Assembly: GCA_002478745.1 (NCBI GenBank) | Contig: DLQI01000100.1 | Location: 1-5,045, forward strand | Direction of reading: 5' to 3' | Length of the DNA stretch: 5,045 bases | Source of the DNA: Rhodobacteraceae bacterium UBA7436 | GTDB taxonomy: Bacteria; Pseudomonadota; Alphaproteobacteria; Rhodobacterales; Rhodobacteraceae | Part shown: piece after piece, positions 1 through 5,045 of the stretch | Layout: every line of letters begins with the position of its first letter | How positions within the stretch are numbered: the stretch's first letter is position 1 | Notes under the pieces: model-generated | What the model saw: the letters and a program-made list of their open reading frames with translations, nothing else | What the model was told of the DNA's origin: nothing | Database searches by the model: none | Made by a program: the position numbers and the translations under genes

Positions 1-1
1 A

Positions 2-43
2 CTAGACGAAATCGCTGACGTCTCAACTGAAGACAACGAGTGA
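2..43 (+). CDS. C-terminal end of an unidentified upstream gene (partial)
   Basis: The window opens inside what looks like the last 13 codons of a + strand gene, reading LDEIADVSTEDNE and ending in TGA at 41-43. The tail is acidic and polar. The stop is followed 9 bases later by a strong hairpin, as expected for a gene end. Thirteen residues are too few to name a family. Another + frame has no stop until about 107, so even the frame is only probable. Confidence 0.4.
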   Translation, partial: LDEIADVSTEDNE

Positions 44-52
44 TTTAAAAAT

Positions 53-98
53 CGCTGTGCGGGGCTGGATTTTTTACTTGATCCCGCCCCGCACAGCG
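53..98. terminator. Strong GC-rich hairpin after the upstream gene, terminator-like
   Basis: A perfect 13-bp inverted repeat pairs 53-65 (CGCTGTGCGGGGC) with 86-98. A further four pairs, 67-70 with 81-84, extend the stem inward and leave a loop of about 10 bases. It starts 9 bases after the stop of the upstream + gene, so by position it should end that transcript. However, no T-run follows on the + strand; the only tail is on the other strand, where ATTTTT (52-47) follows the hairpin. It may be a bidirectional 3' end, a Rho-assisted end, or a terminator for a - strand transcript. Confidence 0.55.
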
Positions 99-119
99 CC
101 TAACTAACGGCGCAAGACT

Positions 120-140
120 GGTCATGTGATCTGCATGACC
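120..140. repeat. 7-bp inverted repeat just upstream of tRNA-Ala
   Basis: GGTCATG (120-126) and CATGACC (134-140) form a perfect inverted repeat around a 7-base spacer. It ends 15 bases before the mature 5' end of the tRNA. It could be an operator-like dyad, a hairpin in the tRNA leader, or chance. No clear -35/-10 pair was found to decide which. Confidence 0.4.
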
Positions 141-155
141 TCCCAACCCTTGAAT

Positions 156-231
156 GGGGCATTAGCTCAGCTGGGAGAGCGCCTGCATGGCATGCAGGAG
201 GTCAGCGGTTCGATCCCGCTATGCTCCACCA
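156..231 (+). tRNA. tRNA-Ala (anticodon GGC)
   Basis: A complete 76-base cloverleaf can be folded by hand. The acceptor stem pairs 156-162 with 221-227, with one G-U pair at 158/225. The D arm has stem GCTC/GAGC (165-168 with 177-180). The anticodon stem CCTGC/GCAGG (182-186 with 194-198) encloses the loop ATGGCAT, so the anticodon is GGC at 189-191, reading alanine codons GCC and GCT. The T arm is AGCGG-TTCGATC-CCGCT (204-220). The discriminator is A228 and the CCA end is encoded at 229-231. No intron or mismatch in the stems is visible. It stands alone, not in an rRNA operon. Confidence 0.97.
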
Positions 232-232
232 A

Positions 233-246
233 GCGTTCTTGAACGC
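233..246. other. Small hairpin immediately after the tRNA 3' end
   Basis: GCGTTC (233-238) and GAACGC (241-246) can form a short stem two bases after the encoded CCA. There is no T-run after it, so it is not a normal intrinsic terminator. It might help end or process the tRNA transcript. The rest of 247-398 holds no gene and no promoter I can call with confidence. Confidence 0.3.
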
Positions 247-398
247 AAACACTTCCAAACGTTTCTCAGCAAGCCCATTTTAAATGCGGCTAAATCAATT
301 CACACGTTTAATGAATCTCTCTCCACCGATGAGGGATTGATCGCCTCTTCAATTGCGACCACACATGGGGAAATTCGCTCAAACGAAAGCCCGTCATC

Positions 399-1373
399 AT
401 GTCAAAACAAACTGTCCTCATTACATCCGCCACAGGCCGCATCGGTAAAGAGCTGGTCGCACGTCTTGCCACCAATGACGCCTTCGCAGTTCGTGCCTGT
501 TATTTCAGTGATGACAAAGCCGCAGGGCTTTTGAAACTTGGAGCGGACGAAGTGGTTAAGTTTGACCTATCTGATCCAGCAACATGGACGGCCGCATTGG
601 ACGGCGTTAGCGCCGTTTACTCTGCATCCCTTGACCCCATGCTGGAAGGACACCTTGCCTTCAGCAAAAAGCTGGGCAAACGGGCCGCACAGATCAAACA
701 CGTGGTACGCGTCAGCTGCATGGGGGCAGACACAAACACTGCCAGCTATAATGCCGACCAACACGCCTCACGCGAAGGCGCAGGTATTCCCTTGATGCTG
801 CAGCATTACTGGTGGGGCGAGAAGGCGTTAATTGACGCTGGACTGAACGTGACCGCGCTGCGCAATAACTTTTTCATGAACCACCTTCTGAAGACGGATT
901 GTGAAAACATCGATTCAGAGGGTTGGTTTTCAAATCCTCTTGGCGACATGCGCAACTCCTTCGTGGCAACGCGCGACATTGCACAAGCCGCCGCAGTTGT
1001 CCTGACTGAGGGACCAGGCCGTCACGCCAACAAGTTCTACGACATCACAGGTCCAGCCCCGCAATCAATGGCAGAGATCGCCAGCGATCTTGGCCGTGCA
1101 ATGGGCAAGGATATAGAATACCGCGCACAATCCATGATCGACTTTGAGACCGACTTTGGCGCGACCCGTGCAGAGTTTTTTGAATACCTTACCAACGGCT
1201 TTTACACCCGCTGCAGCCCAGACTTTTACAACCTGACAGGTTCCAAACCAACGTCCTACTATGACTACCTTACGACCAAAGGGGTTAGCGGGGAAACGGG
1301 ACTAGATGAACTATGGCAAGGAAACCTTTGGAAAAAAGGCGAAGACGCTATGAAGGATGCAGCCAAAACTTAG
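399..1373 (+). CDS. NmrA-like NAD(P)-binding protein (atypical short-chain dehydrogenase)
   Basis: This 324-residue soluble protein has a Rossmann fold at its N terminus. Strand 1 and the dinucleotide loop read VLITSATGRIG (6-16), and an acidic residue after strand 3 lies in FDLSDP (55-60). A core strand reads HVVRVSCMGAD (101-111). The region 136-164 (H136...E141, then ALRNNFFMNHLL) and FVATRDIAQAA (188-198) match the NmrA/HSCARG/QOR2 style of atypical SDR. The classical YxxxK active site is absent: Y137 has Glu, not Lys, four residues on. Such proteins either sense NAD(P) redox state or reduce quinones or azo compounds; the sequence does not show which. The first glycine of the loop is Ser10, a deviation. 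The ATG at 399 is preferred because strand 1 begins at residue 5-6; the ribosome site is weak (GAAAG at 385-389). It stands alone between the tRNA and the EamA gene. Confidence 0.85.
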   Translation: MSKQTVLITSATGRIGKELVARLATNDAFAVRACYFSDDKAAGLLKLGADEVVKFDLSDPATWTAALDGVSAVYSASLDPMLEGHLAFSKKLGKRAAQIKHVVRVSCMGADTNTASYNADQHASREGAGIPLMLQHYWWGEKALIDAGLNVTALRNNFFMNHLLKTDCENIDSEGWFSNPLGDMRNSFVATRDIAQAAAVVLTEGPGRHANKFYDITGPAPQSMAEIASDLGRAMGKDIEYRAQSMIDFETDFGATRAEFFEYLTNGFYTRCSPDFYNLTGSKPTSYYDYLTTKGVSGETGLDELWQGNLWKKGEDAMKDAAKT

Positions 1374-1384
1374 GGCAATCGACC

Positions 1385-1414
1385 TCGCGCCGCCCTTAGC
1401 TCTACGCGGCGCGA
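1385..1414. terminator. Hairpin after the NmrA-like gene, possible weak terminator
   Basis: TCGCGCCGC (1385-1393) pairs perfectly with GCGGCGCGA (1406-1414) around a 12-base loop. It begins 11 bases after the stop of the NmrA-like gene. No T-run follows on either strand, so it may end transcription only in part or protect the RNA 3' end. About 75 bases remain before the next start codon, enough for a separate promoter, but none is clear. Confidence 0.4.
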
Positions 1415-1479
1415 CATGACGCAGCCAACAACTTTCCCTATGCGCCACATTTGCGTAGGCTCAGCGCACACAACCCGTC

Positions 1480-1483
1480 AGGA
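1480..1483 (+). promoter_or_regulatory. Ribosome binding site of the EamA transporter gene
   Basis: AGGA lies 5 bases before the ATG at 1489. It supports this start over the out-of-frame ATG at 1416. Confidence 0.6.
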
Positions 1484-1488
1484 TCACC

Positions 1489-2337
1489 ATGAGCATCTTT
1501 GTTTTTCTTACCGTCATAGGTGCCGCGCTTTTGCACGCCTCATGGAATGCACTGATCAAAGGGGGGGCCGACAAACGGGTAAGCATGGGGGCGATGGTGT
1601 TGGGGCATCTGCCTATTGCATTGATCGCGATGGTATTCGTACCACTCCCACACCTTGAAAGCTGGCCCTACATCATCGCAGGCATCGTCTTGCACATGGG
1701 ATATCAGCTGTTCCTGCTACAATCCTATAAGATCGGGGATCTCACCCAAGTCTACCCCATCGCGCGTGGCTCTGCACCTTTGCTCGTCACGCTATTCTCA
1801 GTCTTCGTACTCGGTGTCGCACTCACATCGCTGCAACTTACCGCAGTACTGTTCATCGGACTTGGAATTGTCAGCCTAGGATTGGTACGGCGCGCCGACG
1901 GCGTTCAAAATACCAAGGCCGCGATACTGGCACTTGGAACTGGCTGCTTCATCGCAGCCTACTCTGTCGTCGACGGACTGGGCGCGCGGCTCGCAGGCAA
2001 CTCTCTCAGCTATTACAGCTACCTGACAATCGGGAATTGCAGCCTGATGGCAGTGTACCTTTATGCAACAGGCCCAAACACATTGCGAGACATCGCCACC
2101 AAAGGGCGCACCGCATTCTTTATTGGCGGCAGCGCATCGTTCCTAGCATACGCGCTCGTTACATGGGCCTTCACCCAAGCACCCATCGCCTTGGTCACAG
2201 CACTGCGCGAAGTCAGTATCGTTTTCGCACTCTTGATCGGCGTCTTGTTCCTTAAAGAGCGGATAAACGTCATCAAGGTAATTTCTACCATGTTCACATT
2301 ATTGGGTGTCGCGCTTTTACGGATTGGGAAAAGCTAA
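1489..2337 (+). CDS. EamA/DMT-family membrane transporter
   Basis: This 282-residue protein is almost wholly hydrophobic, with ten likely membrane helices at about 3-22, 32-51, 59-78, 90-110, 114-133, 143-162, 175-193, 209-229, 232-255 and 262-279. This is the usual size and helix count for the drug/metabolite transporter superfamily, built from two EamA repeats of five helices. Family marks seen are LLHASWNALIKGG in helix 1, the charged YPIARGSAPLL at 89-99 at helix 4, and TALREVSIVFALLIGVLFLKE at the end of the second repeat, split here at 237-247 (TALREVSIVFA) and 248-257 (LLIGVLFLKE). Members export or import amino acids, drugs, sugars or other small metabolites across the inner membrane; the substrate cannot be read from the sequence. 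It follows the NmrA-like gene in the same direction after 115 bases and a hairpin, and converges with tauC. Confidence 0.9.
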   Translation: MSIFVFLTVIGAALLHASWNALIKGGADKRVSMGAMVLGHLPIALIAMVFVPLPHLESWPYIIAGIVLHMGYQLFLLQSYKIGDLTQVYPIARGSAPLLVTLFSVFVLGVALTSLQLTAVLFIGLGIVSLGLVRRADGVQNTKAAILALGTGCFIAAYSVVDGLGARLAGNSLSYYSYLTIGNCSLMAVYLYATGPNTLRDIATKGRTAFFIGGSASFLAYALVTWAFTQAPIALVTALREVSIVFALLIGVLFLKERINVIKVISTMFTLLGVALLRIGKS

Positions 2338-2356
2338 GGGGCGCAGCACCTCGCAT

Positions 2357-2391
2357 AAAAAAACCGCGCCTCATCGGGCGCGGCTTTTAAT
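2357..2391. terminator. Bidirectional intrinsic terminator between the convergent genes
   Basis: CCGCGCC (2364-2370) pairs with GGCGCGG (2377-2383), with an extra T-G wobble closing a 4-base loop. On the + strand CTTTTAATTT follows, ending the EamA transcript. On the - strand seven Ts (opposite A 2357-2363) follow, ending the tauBC transcript. It lies in the 74-base gap between two gene ends, exactly where a shared terminator is expected. Confidence 0.9.
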
Positions 2392-2411
2392 TTCAGCCAT
2401 AGACTAGCTAA

Positions 2412-3680
2412 TTAGCTTTTGCCCTTCCATGGGACCAAGATTTTCTCAGCCCAACGCATCAGCAGATCGATCCCAAAACCAATCACACCAATCATTATGA
2501 TGCCCATCACAACGATGTCCGTTTGCTGGAACTTTGCCGCGACCATAATCATCATTCCTGCGCCTTGGGATGCCGCAACCAATTCGGCCGCAACAACGGT
2601 ACCCCAACAGACACCCATCGCAACACGTGCACCGGTAAAGATCTCAGGCAGTGAGTTAGGGATAATTACGTGGCGCATGATCTGTGGTTTGCTTGCACCC
2701 AACGAGTAGGCAGCGTGCACCTTAGCGATGTTCACACCAGACACACCGGAACGAGCAGCGATTGCCATGATCCAAAGAGCCGCTAGGAACAACAAGATGA
2801 TCTTACCTGTTTCACCAATACCAAACCAAATGATGATCAGTGGGATCAAAGCAAGTGGTGGCACAGGGCGCATGAATTCAACGATCGGATCGAACCAACC
2901 ACGGAACCAGTTGCTCAAGCCCATCGCATATCCAAGTGGGATACCGATGATCGCACCAAAGAGGAAACCAACAACAACGCGGAACAATGAGTAACCCACG
3001 TGCTCCCAAAGTGAGAAGTTGCGGTAGCCTTCGCTCGCGATTTCAAGTGTACGGGCCCAAACCTTTTCAGGGGGAGGCAAGTATAACGGAGCCATCTGCC
3101 AACCTGTCTTTGCCTTAAAGTTAGGTGTGCCTTTGTCGGTCAACGTCACCGAACCACCATCAACGACAACGGTTGAACGCGCGACAACTGGTTCACCATT
3201 GATCGCAACGACCTTGGCACCATCTGCTTTTTTCGCGTCATCATTGCCTTGGACAACAATAACCTTCGTGCCCCACTTGTTCACAATCGCCGTGTCATTT
3301 TTGGCGAAACCGTCGCCGGCCTCTACCTCTGGCTTAACCGCGTCTTCACCTTGTGGACGGACCAAAACGGTAACTGTCGCATCGTCTTGTTCGCCAGCTG
3401 CATTTTCAACAGTGTAGTTAAAGGTCGTCGTGCCTTCAAACGGGCCAGGCATGTGCAAAACGCTTGGGATCAAAGCAGAGCCCGTAAAGGTTGCCCACAT
3501 GAAGAAGATAGATAGTACCGAAATGATCGATGCTGCACGGTTAGGGCGCACAGCACTTTCGTCACCAAAGGTCACAGTCTTTAGGGATGTATAATCTTTG
3601 GTACCACGGCCTTCAGAAACCATACGAACCACGAAAAACGCTGCAACAAAAATGGCAACGTAAAGAATGAGAGGGATCAT
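2412..3680 (-). CDS. tauC: Taurine/sulfonate-type ABC importer permease with a periplasmic Ig/cadherin-like insert
   Basis: This 422-residue inner-membrane permease has a C-terminal core from about 197 that closely follows E. coli TauC as I recall it: LPPPEKVWA (201-209), SLFRVVVGFLFGAIIGIPLG (231-250), FMRPVPPLALIPL (269-281), IWFGIGETGKI (284-294), the ATPase-contacting EAA loop AAYSLGASKPQIMRHVIIP (323-341), and VVAAELVAA (362-370). TauC moves taurine or a related sulfonate into the cell. Two parts are extra. One is an N-terminal hydrophobic helix (3-19) with a basic linker before the normal first helix (about 50-70). The other is about 115 polar residues (78-196) in the first periplasmic loop that resemble a bacterial cadherin/Ig-like domain. 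The family is usually about 250-290 residues. The ATG overlaps the tauB stop (ATGA) and is preceded by GGAGG at 7 bases, so the start is secure. The exact substrate is inferred. Confidence 0.9.
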   Translation of the reverse strand: MIPLILYVAIFVAAFFVVRMVSEGRGTKDYTSLKTVTFGDESAVRPNRAASIISVLSIFFMWATFTGSALIPSVLHMPGPFEGTTTFNYTVENAAGEQDDATVTVLVRPQGEDAVKPEVEAGDGFAKNDTAIVNKWGTKVIVVQGNDDAKKADGAKVVAINGEPVVARSTVVVDGGSVTLTDKGTPNFKAKTGWQMAPLYLPPPEKVWARTLEIASEGYRNFSLWEHVGYSLFRVVVGFLFGAIIGIPLGYAMGLSNWFRGWFDPIVEFMRPVPPLALIPLIIIWFGIGETGKIILLFLAALWIMAIAARSGVSGVNIAKVHAAYSLGASKPQIMRHVIIPNSLPEIFTGARVAMGVCWGTVVAAELVAASQGAGMMIMVAAKFQQTDIVVMGIIMIGVIGFGIDLLMRWAEKILVPWKGKS

Positions 3681-4483
3681 TTGCTTTCCTCCGTCCGGCC
3701 CATGATTTCTTCTTCCATGTCCCAGATCATTTCGAGGATTTCTTCACGCTTCACAGCGAAATCCGGATGTTTCTTTACTTCACGAAGATCGGCATCAACG
3801 CCCATCTCAGCGAACGGCAGACGGTATTCTTTGTGAATACGACCCGGGCGTGGGGCCATAACGATCAGGCGTTCACCCAACAGCAATGCTTCCTCAACCG
3901 AGTGGGTGATCAAGATGATCGTCTTACCGGTTTCTTTCCACAATTTCAGAACCAGCCCTTGCATCTTTTCGCGCGTCAAAGCATCCAAAGCACCAAGTGG
4001 CTCATCCATCAAAATAACGTCAGGGTCATTGGCAAGACAGCGGGCCAAAGCCACACGTTGCTGCATACCACCCGACAGTTCGTAAACTGCCTTTTCCTTA
4101 AAGTCCTGCAAGCCAACAACGTCCAGCAGGTGATCAACGATCTCTGCCTTATCCGCCTTTGGCATGCCCTTCATTGAGGGACCAAAACCTACGTTTTCAC
4201 GTACACTCATCCACTCAAACAAAGCGCCTTGCTGGAAAACCATACCGCGGTCCGCATCCGGCCCACTGATACGTTTTCCATTTAATTCCATCACGCCTTC
4301 AGTCGGAGCCAAAAAGCCCGCAACGATATTCAGCAATGTTGTTTTACCACAGCCCGACGGGCCAAGTACGCTCATCAACTCACCTGCTTTGAGGTTGAGC
4401 GAGACGTCTTTCAACGCTTGGACAGACCCGCCGTTTGGCAAATCGAACCGCATTGAGAGTTTGTCAATTGATAGTCCAGACAT
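3677..4483 (-). CDS. tauB: Taurine/sulfonate-type ABC importer ATP-binding protein
   Basis: This is a 268-residue cytoplasmic ATPase of the nitrate/sulfonate/taurine ABC family. In order, numbered from the chosen start: Walker A GPSGCGKT (41-48), Q-loop VFQQ (82-85), signature LSGGMQQR (136-143), Walker B VILMDEP (156-162), D-loop GALD (164-167), and the switch histidine in ITHSVEEA (192-199). All catalytic motifs are intact. It would dimerise and drive TauC through the EAA loop. The C-terminal 45 or so residues are rich in Glu and Lys, slightly longer than in E. coli TauB (255 aa). The start at 4483 is preferred because AGGTGGG lies just upstream of it. An in-frame ATG at 4498 would add five residues (MTGGN) but has no visible ribosome site. 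tauB is followed by tauC with a 4-base overlap and lies after a terminator behind tauA. The substrate is inferred from the neighbours. Confidence 0.92.
   Translation of the reverse strand: MSGLSIDKLSMRFDLPNGGSVQALKDVSLNLKAGELMSVLGPSGCGKTTLLNIVAGFLAPTEGVMELNGKRISGPDADRGMVFQQGALFEWMSVRENVGFGPSMKGMPKADKAEIVDHLLDVVGLQDFKEKAVYELSGGMQQRVALARCLANDPDVILMDEPLGALDALTREKMQGLVLKLWKETGKTIILITHSVEEALLLGERLIVMAPRPGRIHKEYRLPFAEMGVDADLREVKKHPDFAVKREEILEMIWDMEEEIMGRTEESK
3688..3692 (-). promoter_or_regulatory. Ribosome binding site of tauC inside the end of tauB
   Basis: On the - strand GGAGG lies 7 bases before the tauC ATG, within the last codons of tauB. With the 4-base ATGA stop/start overlap this points to translational coupling, and it fixes the start of the unusually long permease. 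Confidence 0.8.
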
Positions 4484-4486
4484 GTT

Positions 4487-4493
4487 CCCACCT
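4487..4493 (-). promoter_or_regulatory. Ribosome binding site that decides the tauB start
   Basis: On the - strand AGGTGGG lies 3 bases before the ATG at 4483, a slightly short but acceptable spacing. The same bases lie downstream of the alternative ATG at 4498, so they can only serve the inner start. Confidence 0.55.
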
Positions 4494-4560
4494 GTCATTA
4501 AGGTCGCCGCTTAGATTTCAGCGTCTGCCCTGTATCGCGGAATAAACCCGCTTCAGTCGA

Positions 4561-4594
4561 AAAAAATAGCCCGCGCGAAGTGATCCGCGCGGGC
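4561..4594 (-). terminator. Intrinsic terminator between tauA and tauB
   Basis: A perfect 9-bp GC-rich stem (GCCCGCGCG at 4569-4577 with CGCGCGGGC at 4586-4594) has an 8-base loop. On the - strand it is followed by TATTTTTTT, running into 4560. It lies 19 bases after the tauA stop and about 80 bases before the tauB start. It should end most tauA transcripts, while readthrough or a separate promoter in 4499-4560 supplies tauBC. I could not identify a convincing promoter there. Confidence 0.9.
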
Positions 4595-4613
4595 AAGGAT
4601 TAAGCCCTAAAGC

Positions 4614-5045
4614 TTACATACCTTTTACAGCCATCAACGGTGCAGTGTTCACTGTACCTGCATAGCTGTCGAGTGCTGCATCGATGTTACCTGAGTCTAG
4701 GAACACTTTAGCTACGCCACCCATGAAGTCTTGAGCGCCGCCACCGAGCCAAGCAGCACCAAGCTGTTCGTCTACAGATGGGAAGATGAAGCCAGCCAAT
4801 GTTTCAGAAGTAGCTGTTTCGTCCATGCCCGCATCTTTAGCGATTACTGGAAGCATTTTCGCTTGGTTTGCTTCGTCAGCCCACATAGCGTTCGCGTCTG
4901 CAGTGACTTTTAGGAACTTAGCAAGCATTTCGCCTTCTTCAGCTACGAAAGCAGCAGGTGCTGTTGTCGCATCAAATACCAAGATGCCCAGCTCTGTTTT
5001 CTCAGCGCCAGTCAACAAGATGTTGCCAGATTCTTTCATACGACG
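4614..5045 (-). CDS. tauA: Taurine/sulfonate-type ABC importer substrate-binding protein, C-terminal part (partial)
   Basis: Only the last 143 residues are present. The reading frame stays open to the window edge (two Arg codons precede the Met at 5039), so that Met is internal and the true start and signal peptide lie outside. The visible part is the C-terminal half of a periplasmic binding protein. GNILLTGAEKTELGILVFD, a polar helical stretch, and a final segment FLDSGNIDAALDSYAGTVNT line up with the C-terminal lobe of E. coli TauA, which ends in a similar FLKEQGKV...DYSQYV pattern (from memory). It would capture taurine or a related sulfonate and deliver it to TauC. Its position as first gene before tauB and tauC supports the call. 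The substrate-contacting residues of the N-terminal lobe cannot be checked. The stop is TAA at 4616-4614. Confidence 0.85.
   Translation of the reverse strand, partial: RRMKESGNILLTGAEKTELGILVFDATTAPAAFVAEEGEMLAKFLKVTADANAMWADEANQAKMLPVIAKDAGMDETATSETLAGFIFPSVDEQLGAAWLGGGAQDFMGGVAKVFLDSGNIDAALDSYAGTVNTAPLMAVKGM

Noticed and set aside
78..106. TTGATC with 17 bases then TAACTA as a tRNA promoter
   Set aside because: The -10 match is poor and the -35 lies partly in the hairpin loop and stem.
156..246. tRNA 3' end as an integration site for a mobile element
   Set aside because: No second copy of the tRNA 3' segment and no integrase or phage-like gene is present in the window.
187..534. + strand open frame beginning inside the tRNA and running into the NmrA-like gene
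   Set aside because: It overlaps the tRNA and the start of a well-supported gene in another frame and has low-complexity, non-protein-like content.
2406..2417. 12-bp palindrome AGCTAATTAGCT over the tauC stop codon
   Set aside because: It is AT-rich, short, overlaps coding sequence, and sits next to a proper terminator; it is probably chance.
2419..3515. A run of + strand open frames opposite tauC (2419-2709, 2728-2994, 3127-3417, 3249-3515)
   Set aside because: They are antisense shadows of a clear permease gene, lack sensible ribosome sites and look like no protein family.
3767..4514. + strand open frames opposite tauB
   Set aside because: The - strand frame contains every ABC ATPase motif; the opposite frames are by-products of its codon pattern.
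4499..4560. Possible promoter for tauBC between the terminator and tauB
   Set aside because: No convincing -35/-10 pair at normal spacing could be found, so it is not annotated.
5037..5039. Met at 5039 as the start of a short separate gene
   Set aside because: The frame stays open upstream to the window edge and the protein matches only the C-terminal part of a binding protein.

Overview
The window looks like chromosomal DNA of a marine alphaproteobacterium, most likely of the Roseobacter group (Rhodobacteraceae). This is an inference from the protein style, the moderate GC by eye, and a TauABC-type importer as usually found in that group. No marker gene fixes the genus.

Left part (1-1488, + strand): the last 13 codons of an unidentified gene, a strong hairpin at 53-98, an inverted repeat at 120-140, and a complete tRNA-Ala with anticodon GGC (156-231). 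These are followed by an NmrA-like NAD(P)-binding protein (399-1373) and another hairpin at 1385-1414.

Middle (1489-2391): a ten-helix EamA/DMT-family transporter on the + strand. It converges on the last gene of the right-hand operon, and one hairpin (2364-2383) with T-runs on both sides appears to serve both strands.

Right part (2412-5045, - strand): a taurine/sulfonate-type ABC importer in the order tauA (C-terminal part, cut by the window edge), tauB (ATPase) and tauC (permease). An intrinsic terminator lies between tauA and tauB, which would let the binding protein be made in excess over the membrane parts. tauB and tauC overlap by 4 bases (ATGA) and are probably translationally coupled. 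TauA would bind substrate in the periplasm, TauC form the channel, and TauB drive import.

The most unusual item is the permease. It is 422 residues long, against about 275 for E. coli TauC. It has an extra N-terminal membrane helix, and about 115 extra residues are inserted in its first periplasmic loop. The insert reads like a bacterial Ig/cadherin-like (tandem-95 or VCBS-style) domain, but the motif order is swapped: the usual C-terminal strand motif comes first and the usual N-terminal half second, as in a circular permutation. I found no mobile elements, CRISPR arrays or phage genes.
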